NCBI GenBank assembly: GCA_021521415.1
Contig: JAIQDT010004235.1
Location: 186,001-250,000, forward strand
Direction: 5' to 3'
Length of the DNA stretch: 64,000 nucleotides
From: Bidens hawaiensis
Lineage: Eukaryota > Streptophyta > Magnoliopsida > Asterales > Asteraceae
Made by a program: the position numbers and the translations under genes. Positions 22,331 to 34,441 of the stretch are shown here, in pieces (positions within the stretch are counted from its first letter, which is position 1; every line of letters begins with the position of its first letter). A model generated the notes under the pieces. That model did not search any database. It had not been told where the DNA came from and worked only from the letters and a program-made list of their open reading frames with translations.

Positions 22331-23742
22331 ATGAACACGTGAGAGGGCAAGCCTCTATGTGTTTCCGTAAACAAGTGGCTAAGTGGTTAGGGGCAGTTAA
22401 GTGGTTAAGTGATAAGGTGGTCAGGTTAGACAGTAGATTATGTGTCTTCGGATACATACATATTGTATGAAGTGGTTGTATGGTAAGTTGCTTGATTAAC
22501 TAGAACTCACTCAGCGTAGCTGACTTTTAGTATGCACGCAGGTGAGCGAACTAAAGAGCCGGCATGAGGATGGCACATGGCATGGATTGAACGGCTGGCA
22601 TCTGAAGATGGAAGAAACGATGTGTTAAATATATGTTATAGTTTTAAAGAAAAGATTAAATGTTTGGAATAAACGGTTAAAGTTTTATATTCCGCGAAAG
22701 TTTTAATTAACTCTGATTTGTAGAACTGTGTTTATGAGTAAATCCGACGATAAAGTAGGGCTACCGGGAACGGGGCCTTACAATAAAGGTAATTATTTAT
22801 TATCTATTAAATTTTAGTTACAATACAAATTTTTAAGGAATCCTTTTTAATAATAACTTTTAAATAAATTACTTTACACTCTTAAAACTCGTTCATATCT
22901 CGTTTCTTTATTAGTTTATTCTTTGACTTGTCGTATTCTTCGCTATTATACTTGTTAGGATTTATCCTTGCTACGTCTCAACGTGCGTGACGTCTATTAT
23001 ACATCATTCTTATGGCTTACTTTTACTCCTGCTTAATTGCTAAGGTGAGTAATCACTCCTCTTTTTACTTATGTTTAAACCTTTTGGGGGACATGTGCGT
23101 ATCTTATATATTTATCTATTATCTAGTATTCAAACCGCAACTGTTAATCCTTGTGTGTCTATCAGTTTATGCTTAACTTGCTATTTGTTTACTTGCTTTA
23201 TTTGAACGTTGTTTGCTTACTTTGGCAACCGATGTCCATTTTTATGGCAACGGTTTAGTACTTGCTTGGTAGCCAATGTCCATTTATATAGATTGGTTGA
23301 GCCCTTTCTTTATGGTTTGCTTTCTTTGTAGTTGTTTGATTGTTATGTGCTATGGCTTATCTGTATATCTCACATGAACAGTTTGCACTTTTACTTATTA
23401 TTATATAGTGTCTCAAATCTGGTGATTTACTCACTCAACATTGTGTTGACAAAATCTATTTTATTTTTAACGTATATGCATGTTATCGTGTGATATGATT
23501 CTCAAGCTTGTATTTAAAGAAAACTTAGATTGCATGCTAGAGAAGAAGATACAAGAATTAGAATATTGGAAATTGTTTTATTTGATTAAATTTTAGTTTA
23601 TATACTTTGGTTAATTTGATGTAAATGATTATTTAATTAAACATAATAGATATTGTCACATTTAATATTGCATGGTAGTACCATGAGAGCTGTGGCAATC
23701 AGTTCACGTCCCGGCATTTCCGTCGTAGGTTGGGGTGTGACA

Positions 23743-24825
23743 TCTAGTTCCTAACAACCAGGAGGAGAACGTTGGCATCCCATTATTCTCTCTTGGACTT
23801 ATTCAATTTCTTATTCAAATAAACAAAAGAAAATAAACATGCATTTAGTTGGCAGCATGCATGCTACCCTATGGGCATCTTGGGCTCAAGCAGCTTCTTG
23901 GACTCATAAATATCATCTTTAGACTTCTTACAAAACGGCCCAGGTACATAACATTAGCAAACAGAAAACTAAATCAATCTATATTATTAATCTGTTTTAT
24001 TCTTTATTTTAGTGTGGATTATAACATGAGTTATCTTACACATAGATTAGAGATGACTGAATGAGTAGTAGGAGTCGATTTTGTAGACATTGTAAAGTGG
24101 TTGAAGGTGTCGGCTCACTAGATTGGTGTTCCCCAGCAGGATTAATAATATTGTAAATTTGTATAAACATATTGGCTAGTAATTTTAACATAAACATATA
24201 TACATAACTGAATATACAATTATAAACGTACTATGTATCATGAACAAACATAAAACTTAATTGTAGAACACTATGATTGAACATACCTTCATGAAAAGAT
24301 GACATGACTTGTTAAAGATTTGTGTTGATAACGTATTTTAAAACTAGTCTAATAGCAAAACAATAAGAAAGAAACATGTAGGAAGAAAAATGAAGATTTC
24401 ATTAATTAGGTATATGATACATGATATATATGAGATATTTATAGGAAAGAAAACTTAGAGAAGAAATTAATCTATATTAGAAATTGATATCCATATTATT
24501 AATATATTCATAACGGTTTTGTAGTTTTACAAAAAGCAAATGTATAAGACAAGAAAATAACACCCAAGTAAGACACAGTGGGTCCAAAGTACAAACAAAA
24601 AAGAAAAAAATTACAAACACGAGCCTATTAAAAGAAACCACACAGCAAATAATACAAATTAATCAAGATTAAAACTCCCTCACTTCTCCCATTTTATCTT
24701 CAAATGCTTATTCCACCAATTTACTTAACAGTAGCGATTTGTTTTTAAATATCGTGTCATTTCGAGCTTTGAAAAACATGTATGGTGTTACAAGTAAAGA
24801 TGTGATTGTGTTGGTTGATATTTGG
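23743..24825. other. Intergenic, nothing recognised
   Basis: AT-rich sequence after the E6 LTR. Short open frames without recognisable content. Confidence 0.4.
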
Positions 24826-25331
24826 TTGGGGTATTCAAAAAAATCTGAACTCGAATCCATATCTGGAATATATGAAAATCCGAATCTGAATATTCTGAAA
24901 ATTTGGATATCCGACCTTTCGAATTCGCATAGTGATTTTGAAAATTTCGGATATCCGAACTATCCGAAATATTTATTTTTTTAATTATTAAGTACTAACT
25001 ATTATTTATTAATTTCGGATAGTTTTTGATATTTTGGATAACTTTTGGGCTATTTTGAATACTTTTCGGATAATTCGGCTAATGTTTTGATATTTAGGAT
25101 AACTTTCAGACAGTGTTTTTGGATATTTCGGACATTTTTCGGATATTTCAGATATCCAACATGTTTTTAAAAGTAGTTCTTTAAATTTATTTATAATTGT
25201 TATTTTTTTCAGATATTTCGAATATCCGGTTCACTATCCGAAATTTTGGATTCGGATTCGGATAGTGAAATCCATTTATCCAACAGGTCCGGATATCTGA
25301 ATGTTCGGATATCCAACTTTGAACACCCCTA
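24826..25331. mobile_element. hAT-like MITE rich in ggatatccgaa palindromes
   Basis: About 506 bp. Ends are ttggggtattcaaa on the left and, in reverse complement, taggggtgttcaaa on the right, the usual plant hAT-type terminus. The interior is made largely of ggatatccgaa/attcggat motifs on both strands. Flanking 8-mers atatttgg and atgcttag agree at 5 of 8 positions, the differences all being transitions, so an old target duplication is possible but not proven. No coding capacity. Confidence 0.5.
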
Positions 25332-26764
25332 ATGCTTAGCAACAATGTAAGGTCGGACAAATGCTGATTGAGCATATAAAAAGATACCATGTTATTAGTA
25401 TGATCAAGGATGTTTAGTTTCACCCAATAATATACTTCTTTCCCTGATTTTTAAAATGACATATATTTAGGGCCGATCCATCTGTATATCAAATCCAGCT
25501 AGGGCTTTGGACCCTTAAAAATTTAAGGCCCCCATCTCAAATCAGTTATCTATATTAAATCTATATCTATATCTATATCTATATTACATATAAAACATAT
25601 TATTAGGATAAAATGGTAATTGCCAATTTCCAGCGAGACGCCCGCTAAACTTTAATGTGATACATCTTCGGCGAACTTCCGGCTACATTAAAGCGTCCTC
25701 CTAAATTGCAATCATATACAAAATTGAAACTGAATGCTATATCAAATGCTCTCTTACCTTAAAGGTCTATCAAACGCTCTTTTAATTCAATTGAATGATA
25801 TATCAAACGCTTCAAATTTCCTAAATACCCACAACTCAATTTCTTCTCTCTAGCTCCTCCTTTTCGCGATGCATCCTCCGAGCAATTGCTTTTTCTAATT
25901 CTACCATGGATTGTGTTTCTGAATCGGGTTTTAAAACTACCTATGCCATGGGAGTCGCTTATGGTTGAGGGATTGACGATTGTTGTTGTAGTTTCAAATT
26001 AAAGTTCAGACAAGGTACAAATAGGTATGCTTTAATCATATCAAGTTTTATTTAGGTTAAATATGTTGGATTTTGTTATTGTCTCTGATTAGACAAATAT
26101 TATGTTTGTTTTTTGATTTCGTGTGATTTAGGTTAAATTGGTGTTTGATTGAGGGTTTACACACAATTTGGATGCAATTAATTTGTCTCAAACTTCATTT
26201 CTTTGAATTTTCACATTTCTTTATACTTGCAGAAACCTACACAATATATCACTTACATGAGAGATTGAAAACCTGACGGTTTAAATTGTCACATTTCTTT
26301 ATACTTGCAATTTTGACCCACCCTTTTTTACCATTATATTTGTGTATGCAAATAATAAAGAATGCCGAACTTGAAAAATTTAGAGAATTGGGATATTTAG
26401 GACATATGGAACTATTTATCATGGTAGATAGCACGGGTCAGATGCTGCCATTAAAGGCTTTATTTGGAATACTAAATCTGTTTTAACTTGTTGGAGTTAA
26501 GTTAACCTTGTTGGATTAATCGAATATTTATTGTATTAGACTATTAGTATGAAAAAATTGTGAAATGGAGGAAAAAAATGTTTATGGTCTGTTTAGTTTT
26601 AAATCTGGTTGTACTAGGAAATGTAATCCACAATATGTGCACTTATTTAGGTGGATATATATACTATGTTCTAGGTTTGACTTTTTGAGATCAAATGTCA
26701 TGGTCGTCTCAATTTATCTATTGATTCTTCGTTCAAATTGCATAGTTTTTGAATATCTTTAGTT
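25332..26764. other. Intergenic with small repeats
   Basis: Contains a piece resembling a hAT/Tip100-type end (agggccgatcc near 25470), an (atatct)n microsatellite at 25556-25583 and a 22-bp direct duplication (cacatttctttatacttgca at about 26212 and 26288). No gene supported. Confidence 0.35.
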
Positions 26765-27769
26765 TGTTGGTGGCGGCCACCACCTTGGCCTAGGCGTATG
26801 ACACATATGTTGATACCACATTTGTAATTAAATCAGAGTTACGTGTTTAAAGCGGAAGTCTATATTTTATGTGGATTTAAATATAATATTTACATTAACA
26901 AAAGACGGGATTAAAAGTTCCCGTTTAGTGTTTGAGTAAGATTACTTGTCATTTACAAAACCACCATTTATAATTTAAAGTTTAACAAAACAATCCGAGC
27001 CATCGGATATCTTAAGCACTTCGAGCCTCCAAGCTCCTATTCTTGATTACCTGCAAAATGTTTAAAAATACGTCAGCAACACATGCTGGTGAATATGCTG
27101 ACGCAAAAATATTTTCTTTTACTTGATTACCCCTCGAGACGTAACTTAGGTCCGGCCCATCGTGGATTAGGAATAATCAAGCTTTTAAAACAAACACAAT
27201 TATAAACTTAAGTCTCACACAAGACACCCCAGCAAACACCGCAGCGTTCGACATTACTCAGGTACCATATGTATACACATGGTCAATGTAACTTAGGTCT
27301 AGCCCATCATGGCAGAGGTCATGACCAAGTGTGGTGCGGTGTGCCCACCGATTTTTTACCACATATGTAAGAATCCAAACAAACGTACACGACAACCTGA
27401 GGGCTAGCGATTACATTTGTTTATAACGTTTTAGAGACATATGGTCCCATGTAATTCATTTCATTTATTTTGACTCGATTAAACAAGTTTAATAAGTTGG
27501 GCGTACTCACTTTTTTCTTTTGGATCAGCTTCAATACACTATCCGAGGGTCTTTCCATTTTCTTTGCTATCTCGCACCTATAGTACGAGTATAACATTTT
27601 GTTAGTCGGATATTCAATCCGGCTTAAGACCTCTAGTCTCTTTTTATAATCTTTACCTCGATTATATTTTCTTTATGAACCTTTAGTTCAAAACATTCTT
27701 TCTTTGCTTTAAACCTTTAGTTTAAAAGTATCTTTTCTTTTGTCGAGAAATAGATGGTTGAATCAAAAT

Positions 27770-27840
27770 AATGCCCCTACCGTACTCCAGCTTGGTAGTT
27801 TCCACTGCCTGTCCAGAGTTAAGCCCTGGGATTTGACGGC
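27770..27840 (-). pseudogene. rrn16: Plastid rrn16 fragment (NUPT piece 1)
   Basis: The plus strand reads cccctaccgtactccagctt through ccctgggatttgacggc, which I recognise as the antisense of plastid 16S rRNA around the conserved TTGAGTACGGTAGGGG / GTCAAATCCCAGGGC segments. About 70 bp, a few mismatches. It is a nuclear copy of organelle DNA with no function expected and is joined abruptly to an rps12 piece at 27841. Confidence 0.8.
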
Positions 27841-28026
<186 letters not shown>

Positions 28027-28717
28027 TAAAAACTCTTTCTTTTTAACTTATTTTCTTTTCTTTTCTTTTATAAGATAAACATTTTACTTTTCTTTTAAAA
28101 CCCTACGTTTCTTCTTCTTTAAGAAACGTATACATTCTTTTCTTTATTATCTAAGATTATAATAATTATAACTTAAATAACATATATAACAAGATTCATA
28201 TCATAATCATATTTCTTCCTTTTCTCTTCTTTGTTATGATTTCTTTTGTTTATTGAGGTATCGAGTATATCCTCGACTTAGGGTTTTAAGTCTTTTAATA
28301 ATTTATTATATTTTATTCGGGCATTATGCCTACCTTGGTTGGCTTATAAAAACCCTACACAATCGAGTAACACTTCGACACCGCTTTGTTTTCTTTATCT
28401 TCTTGATCAACACCTTCTTTGACACGTTTATCGAGGCACCCAATCTTCACGGCACGTACTTCGAGATGGCAGACGTGGCAGACGTGATGTCACGTGGTGA
28501 CACGTGGCGGACGTTGTGCCACGTGTGTACACGTGGCAGGCCACGTGTCCTGCTTGTCAGACAACCCGTCGCGATACGCGATGGGTTTTCCTTTTGATCC
28601 ATCGTGTATCAGGAAAACAGAATTTTCAATTTAAACCCTAGAGTTTAGAATTTTTTTCATTTTTGGTCCTTTATCTTTTGAACTTGGTATTTATAACCCG
28701 AAACATTCACGATTACA

Positions 28718-28732
28718 TCCTCCCCACCTTGG
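28718..28732 (-). other. E3 polypurine tract
   Basis: On the minus strand CCAAGGTGGGGAGGA directly before the LTR start TGTAATCG; preceded by cgcggacgagattc, the usual chromovirus pol terminus. Confidence 0.85.
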
Positions 28733-30208
28733 AATGAATCTCGTCCGCGAGATTCGCTCTTAGAACAAGTGGGGGTATTTTTTCTTCATTTCGGATTCAA
28801 GTTCCCAAGTATAATCGGGGCCTCTTCGTGAGTCCCATTTTACTTTTACTATTTTCAATGTTCGTCTCTTTAATTTCTTTATTTTTGAATCTTTGATTTC
28901 AATTGGTCGTTCTACGAGTTTTAAGTTTTCATTGATTTCGACATCTTTTAGAGGCATAGACAAAGATTCGTCAGCTAAACATTTGCGCAGATTAGAGACA
29001 TGAAATACATCGTGTATCCCATTCATTTCCTATGGTAGTCGCAAACGGTATGACAGTACCAATTCGTTCAAGTACCTCTAAACGTTCAACGAATCGAGGA
29101 CTTAAGTTTCCTTTCTTGCCGAAGCGAACGACGCCTTTCCATGGCGAGACTTAAAACTTTTTCACCGACATTGAATTCTAACGGCTTTCGACGGACGTCG
29201 GCGTAACTCTTTTGGCGATCACGTGCCGTTATAAGTCGTTCTCGGATTTGTAACACTTTGTCGGTGGGTTCTTGGAATATCTCGGGTCCATACAATTGAT
29301 TATCTCCGGTTTCAGACCAGCACACGGGCGTTCTACATTTTCGGCCATATAATGCTTCGAACGGTGCGGCTTGAATACTCGTGTGATAGCTATTGTTATA
29401 CAAAAATTCCATTAGGGCTAAATGGTCATCCCAACTTTCACCTAAATCGATCACACAAGCGCGGAGCATATTTTCAAGCGTTTGAATCGTCCTTTCACTT
29501 TGCCCATCAGTTTGTGGATGATAGGCGATGCTAAGGTTTAACTTTGTGCCTAACGCTTGTTGGAAGCTTTTCCAGAAATGCGACATGAATCGGCTGTCTC
29601 GATAAGAAATTATAGACAACTGTACTCCATGCAAAACAACGATTTTGTTCACATAGATACACGCTAATCTATCAATTGAGTATGATTCGTTGATTGGTAT
29701 GAAGTGTGCGGATTATGTTAGTATATCCACAATGACCCAAATAGCATTATGTTGATGAGTCATTTTCGGGAGTTTTTTGATGAAGTCCGTGGTTATTAAC
29801 TCCCACTTCCAAACGGGAAGTTCGAGTTGCTGAAGCAATCCCGATGACTTTTGATGTTCAACCTTGACTTTCAAACATGTTAGACATTTCGCAATACGCG
29901 AAGCGATGTCCTTTTTCATTCTGTTCCACCAGTAGTTCGGCTTAAGATTTTGGTACATCTTATCACTACCGGGGTGCATCATGTACTTGGATTTGTGGGC
30001 TTCATTCATAATATTTTCACGCAAGTCCCCAACGATTGGTGCCCAAATCAGGTTTCCCATTTTAAGTATACCATCGTCACCCTTGACTAGCGAGTCAATG
30101 GTGCCGTTATGTTTTTCGTCCGAGATCTTGTTTTCATTGATCGCTTGGAGTTGAGCAGATTTGATTTGTTCGTAAAGATCAACTTGGAGTTCTAGTCTTA
30201 ATGCTTGG
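28733..30208 (-). pseudogene. E3 integrase with chromodomain-like C-terminus
   Basis: Integrase in at least three frame segments. The N-terminal zinc finger is present (HKSKYMMHPG and KCLTCLKV in the HHCC arrangement), the first catalytic Asp lies in ITTDFIKKLP, the second in [10 protein letters not shown] and the Glu in [12 protein letters not shown] shift near 29650-29713 separates Asp1 from Asp2. The C-terminal part (MNGIHDVFHVSNLRK, then VKVKWDSRRGPDYTWELE) is the chromodomain-like tail of chromoviruses, thought to direct integration to marked chromatin. Its N-terminal linker to RNase H is split by the solo LTR at 30214. Confidence 0.83.
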
Positions 30209-30213
30209 ACTCT

Positions 30214-31271
30214 TGATATGGTCTTAATTATACATGTTATTATATAAATACTCTTCACACTTTTAATCGCTTTTTGAGTTAGTTTTCAATAATTCATCCC
30301 TAATTAGTTCATATTTTTGATAAATACTAGTTAGAAGTAATGGCTTATAATGGATATATACTGTGAATTAAATGACGTTAACATTATATGCTTAATTCAC
30401 ATGAGAAACTCATATTAATTATTATTGAGTGTTGTGACTTGAATGGAATTTAAGTCTCATTTAATTGTTTTTAAAATTGGTAAACAGGACTCACGTGAGC
30501 ATTGGAGCATGTTACCATTCAAGATTTTTGATAAACGAATGATCTAGATATTATTACTACATTCTTGTTGGGCTAAAGATAAATATTTGTTTGGCCATTA
30601 ATTATCTACGTCTCATGTTGTGGCCTCACATGACAACAAGGTTAGGCCCACCAAAAGGAAATAAAAGGAGATCACAAAGAATTTGGAGGGGGGACGGAAA
30701 AGAGAGGAGCTGTCATGAGGCTGCTGTTAATCGCAAGGATAAGAAATAAAGAGGATTGAGCACTTTGGTTCGAGCAGAGAACGTTTGGATTCAATACCTA
30801 CTCAACCAAACATCATTATTTTGTGGTTTGAATTTAGTGTTTTCATTATGAATTCAGTTTTTAGACTTATTTATTTTGTGTTGTTATTGAATATGATTGT
30901 TGGCTAAACCCTTAAACTACATAGGATTTGGTAGATTACTTTGTTATACTAGTAGGATCCCATTACCTAGGTAGTCGTTTCTCATATTTTTTTAAAACCC
31001 GATTTTTATAAAGTTTTATTTTTAGTTAATTATTAATTAGTTAAGTTTTATTAGTTTAATTAATGTAAAAAAAATTTCTAAAAAATCAAAAGAAAGTCTA
31101 GGTTAGTAATATTTTAGGTTTAATAATTAGAGTTTACCCATAGTGTCCTAGGTTCGATATCCGTTCTTACTTGCTAGCTACATTGTGACCGGTACACTTG
31201 CCGATTGTGTGGTTTTTAAGTGAATTCGATAAAACTTGGTTTTTAATATTATCTACGTTTTTCACACATCA
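30214..31271. repeat. Solo LTR, 1058 bp, inserted in E3 pol, TSD ACTCT
   Basis: Starts tgatatggtc and ends cacacatca; flanked by actct at 30209-30213 and 31272-31276, a perfect 5-bp duplication. It separates two parts of the E3 frame that are contiguous in E4 (RNase H tail and integrase N-terminus). Its end tgatgtgtg (reverse complement) and the segment ccggtacacttgccgat resemble the Athila LTR of E2, so an Athila-type origin is likely. No coding content. Confidence 0.88.
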
Positions 31272-31831
31272 ACTCTTCTTGGTTTTTTATGTTCTTTACG
31301 ACTTAGGGCATCGGCCACAACATTGGCTTTACCTTCATGATAAATGATTTCGCAACATTTAGTGTTTCCATCCAGCGTCGTTGACGCATGTTGAGTTCTC
31401 TTTGCTCAAATATGTGTTTCAAACTTTTATGATCGGTATACACGATAATATTACTCCATAGAGATAGTGCCTCCATATCTTTAAAGCAAAGATTATGGTG
31501 CCTAACTCTAGATTGTGAGTTGTGTAGTTCTTTTCGTGTACCTTGAGTTGACGAGAGGCGTAAGAGATCACTTTCTTTCGTTGCATCTTTACGAATCCCA
31601 AACCGGAGTGAGATGCGTCACTAAGACTACAAAATCCTCGATACCTTCTGGAAAGGCTAGCATAGGTGCTTGGGTGAGTTTCTATTTAAGTATATCGAAC
31701 GCCTCTTGTTGTTTGGTTCCCCATTCATACTTGATGTTTTTACGAGTTAACGAAGTTAAGGGAACGGCAATACTAGAGAAATTTTCAATGAACCTACGAT
31801 AGTAGCCGGCCAAACCTGAGAAACTTCGGAT
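31272..31831 (-). pseudogene. E3 RNase H and connection domain, broken
   Basis: Continuation of E3 pol after the stop at 31832. Pieces read as [15 protein letters not shown] thumb, then RNase H with [27 protein letters not shown] and [11 protein letters not shown], then the RQRRWMETL segment. Several frame changes occur between 31602 and 31831. Ends at the solo LTR target site. Confidence 0.75.
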
Positions 31832-33868
31832 CTAGGTTGGCGACTTTGGAATCTCCCACTTTGAGATAGCTTCAATCTTAGCGGGGTCCACTTGAATACC
31901 ATTCATGTTTATGATGTGGCCAAGAAATTGCACTTCGTGGAGCCAAAAATTGCACTTCGTGAACTTGGCGTGCAACTTCTCGGTTCTAAGTATTTCAAGT
32001 AAGGTTCGAAGGTGAGTTTCATGATCGTTCTTAGACTTAGAATAAATAAGTATGTCATCGATGAATACGATAACAAATTTATCCAAGTAAGGTTTACAGA
32101 TTCGATTCCTCATGTTCATAAACGCGACCGGAGCATTAGTGAGACCAAACGGCATAACCAACTCATAATGTCCATACCTTGTTCGAAACGTGGTTCTCGG
32201 GATATATTTGGATTGAACTTTGAGTTGATGATAACCAGAACGAAGATCGATTTTTGAGAAATAACTTGCACCTTGGAGTTGTTCGAAAAGATCGTCGGTT
32301 CGAGGGAGTGGATATCGATTTTTGATTGTGACTTTGTTTAATGCTCGGTAGTCGATACACATGCGCATTGATCCATCTTTCTTCTTGATAAATAGAATTG
32401 GTGCTCCCCACATCGATGAACCTGGTCGGATAAAACCTTTTTCGAGTAGCTCGTCAAGTTGTTTCTTCAACTCCTTCATCTCGGTTGGTGCTAAACGATA
32501 TGGGTTTTGGCGATGGGTGCGGTTCCGGGCATAGATCGATCCTAAATTGTACTTCACGATTGAGAGGGATCCCAGGAAGTTCATCAGAAACACATCAGAG
32601 AAGTCGGAGATAATAGGTACGCCCTTTATCTCTTTTGGTTTAGATTCTTCGGCAACGTAAGCTATGCATCCTTGATTCAAACATTTGTTAGCCCTATAAA
32701 TGGAAATTATGCTAACTTGGCCAGCGTCTTTGTCCCCTTCAATTATGGTTCGTTTATCAGGGGCTCGAAGTTCGACGACTTTGCTATTGCAAATGATACG
32801 AGCATGATTGTTGGATAACCAGTCCATACCAAGTACAATTTCAAAACCAGCAAGAGTCATGGGTAGCAATTGAATAGGCAAAACATAACCAGCTAATAAG
32901 AGTTTTCCATTTTCTAGGGCTTCGGAGATTTTAACGATTTCACCACTAGCGGTCTCGACGCTTAGAGTTTTATTTAGTTTTGTTAAAGGTTCGTTTAATA
33001 GACTACAAAATCTATAATCTATAAAGCTTAATTTGGCACCTGAATCAAACAAAACTCTAGCATATGTGTCGTTGACTAGGAACGTACCGGTAATCGTTTC
33101 CGGCATGTCGGCCGCCTTTTTGGTGTCGAGTATGAAGACTCTTGCATTATTCTTCTTTTCTTGGCCACTTCCACCCGCACCACCAGCAGCGGGCTTGTTC
33201 TTAGGGCACTCGAAGCCTAAATGTCCCATTTCCTTGCAATTGTTGCAAGTCATCGTCTTTTTCCAGCAATCGACCGTTGCGTGGCCGGGTCTATGACATG
33301 AGTCGCAGATAGTTGTGGTAGAGGACGGAGCAAAGTGGCAGCGACCCTTATGGTATTTCTTGCAAGTCTTGTATTGTGGGATGTTGGAATTGAATCCGGA
33401 CTTGCGTTGATCTACACCTTGGCCCTTGAAGCGGGCATTTCCTCCCTTCTTGGGGTCGTGAGACGGTACGACTTTTATATCTTCTTCCTTGTTGCGGAAA
33501 TGGCCGCTTATCAGGTAACATGCCAATTCCATTGCGGAGTCAGCGGTTTGTGGAAGGTGTGACCTCACCATGTTGTCGATTTCCCGCGGAAGCCCCCAAA
33601 TGTAACGAGTGACTTTGCTAGACTTAGGGGTTACCAGCTGGGGCACAAGATGGCAATATTCATTGAACTTTGTGTTGTATTCGCGCAGATTGGTTCCTAA
33701 GACTCTATGATTTAGAAACTTTGTTTGAATCTGATCAGTCTCATGCATTAGGCAGAATTTCGCCATCATTGTCTCCTTAAATTCTTCCCACATCTGATTG
33801 TATAGCACTTGTCGACCCTTGCTCATAATAAGTGTATTCCACCATTCCAATGCCTTTCCTTTGAACAT
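31832..33868 (-). CDS. E3 Gag C-part, protease and reverse transcriptase
   Basis: Open for 678 codons, the longest frame in the window. Order: capsid ([34 protein letters not shown]), Cys-rich region with CKKYHKGRC and two zinc knuckles ([28 protein letters not shown]), protease with [11 protein letters not shown] and [13 protein letters not shown], then reverse transcriptase with [57 protein letters not shown] and the catalytic [11 protein letters not shown]. It stops at IPKSPT where the family continues, so the polyprotein is truncated before RNase H. Single Gag-Pol frame as in other Tekay-type elements. Confidence 0.87.
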   Translation of the reverse strand: MFKGKALEWWNTLIMSKGRQVLYNQMWEEFKETMMAKFCLMHETDQIQTKFLNHRVLGTNLREYNTKFNEYCHLVPQLVTPKSSKVTRYIWGLPREIDNMVRSHLPQTADSAMELACYLISGHFRNKEEDIKVVPSHDPKKGGNARFKGQGVDQRKSGFNSNIPQYKTCKKYHKGRCHFAPSSTTTICDSCHRPGHATVDCWKKTMTCNNCKEMGHLGFECPKNKPAAGGAGGSGQEKKNNARVFILDTKKAADMPETITGTFLVNDTYARVLFDSGAKLSFIDYRFCSLLNEPLTKLNKTLSVETASGEIVKISEALENGKLLLAGYVLPIQLLPMTLAGFEIVLGMDWLSNNHARIICNSKVVELRAPDKRTIIEGDKDAGQVSIISIYRANKCLNQGCIAYVAEESKPKEIKGVPIISDFSDVFLMNFLGSLSIVKYNLGSIYARNRTHRQNPYRLAPTEMKELKKQLDELLEKGFIRPGSSMWGAPILFIKKKDGSMRMCIDYRALNKVTIKNRYPLPRTDDLFEQLQGASYFSKIDLRSGYHQLKVQSKYIPRTTFRTRYGHYELVMPFGLTNAPVAFMNMRNRICKPYLDKFVIVFIDDILIYSKSKNDHETHLRTLLEILRTEKLHAKFTKCNFWLHEVQFLGHIINMNGIQVDPAKIEAISKWEIPKSPT

Positions 33869-34322
33869 TTGGGCAGAGTATTGGATCTTTTCTTATTCCG
33901 AGCACTTGCTTATGATAACGATTGATTCCATCTCCTCAAGCCACCTCACAGTCGCAATGGTGCCTTTATCGCTATAAATCTCCTTGCGTCCGAAATATTA
34001 AGTCTTTAAACGAGCAACTTTCAATTTTCATCTTCTTAAATTTTCTATTAAATCTTCCTCCAGCGTTTGATTCATGAACAATCTCTTCTACGTTAGATGG
34101 TTTAGGACGAGATTTGACAGATTTACGAGAGTGTTCAACGGATTGGGATTGCCTAGATTGAGTTCTAGCTTGAGATTCAGTCCTAACGACTTCTTTTATC
34201 ATTTGTTGTATTTGGTTCATGTATTTATCACGTATTCTCTCATCTTGTTCTTTTTCTTTTTCTTTATTTGCCCGATTATCTACTTCCTTTCAGGAAACCT
34301 CAACATTACTTTGTTGTGACAT
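33869..34322 (-). pseudogene. E3 Gag N-terminus, broken
   Basis: ATG at 34322 (MSQQSNVEVS) followed at once by a stop; the frame then continues with a Lys/Glu-rich stretch and MNQIQQMIKEVVRTE, an Arg/Ser/Gln-rich segment, and FKDL..TQGDL before stops near 33970. Its layout matches the E4 Gag N-terminus. Joins the open capsid frame at 33868. Confidence 0.7.
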
Positions 34323-34375
34323 TGATGAAATTTAAATAACATTCTTTTCTTAAAATACATATTTCGTTTATTTTG

Positions 34376-34426
<51 letters not shown>
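34376..34426. repeat. (CA)n(TA)n microsatellite
   Basis: About 9 CA units followed by about 15 TA units directly beside the TIR element insertion. Confidence 0.9.
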
Positions 34427-34427
<1 letters not shown>

Positions 34428-34441
34428 TAAAGGATCCAATA

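Larger units (their letters stand above)
20676..22782 (+). repeat. Solo LTR of the E1 family, 2107 bp, with 5-bp target duplication
   Basis: Begins TGTAACATCC at 20676 and ends GGGGCCTTACA at 22782. It is flanked on both sides by ATAAA (20671-20675 and 22783-22787), a perfect target-site duplication, and no internal domain is present: the hallmark of a solo LTR left by intra-element recombination. It shares the TATA region (tataaatacccc near 20837), the block ctagccccatttccttgtta and the end with the E1 LTR. Two private minisatellites lie at 21377-21615 and 22048-22330. Confidence 0.93.
16861..23742 (+). mobile_element. E6: gag-only gypsy-type element, 3' LTR split by a solo LTR
   Basis: Plus-strand element: leader, degenerate gag (17903-18801), about 735 bp without coding, a polypurine tract (19535-19547) and a 3' LTR beginning TGTAACAACTCGG at 19549. 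The LTR does not end at the CA near 20611: the sequence resumes after the solo LTR and finishes ggttggggtgtgaca at 23742, homologous to the E5 LTR end. The 5' LTR and primer site are absent, probably displaced or lost where E5 abuts. No protease, polymerase or integrase was found. Confidence 0.7.
19549..23742 (+). repeat. E6 3' LTR, interrupted (parts 19549-20675 and 22788-23742)
   Basis: Start TGTAACA after the polypurine tract, end gtgtgaca at 23742. Removing the solo LTR and one copy of its target duplication leaves about 2.1 kb. The distal part shares with E5 the segment ctcactcaacattgtgttga and the terminal ccggcatttccg block. This identifies both elements as one family and shows that the solo LTR landed inside a pre-existing LTR. 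Confidence 0.75.

Noticed and set aside
22019..22374. Open frames of 102 and 108 codons with 18-residue repeats
   Set aside because: They arise because the 54-bp minisatellite unit is a multiple of three; the same repeat is open on more than one frame and lies inside an LTR.
27770..27840. An rRNA gene
   Set aside because: Only about 70 bp of plastid-type 16S sequence is present, inside an LTR and fused to other plastid pieces.
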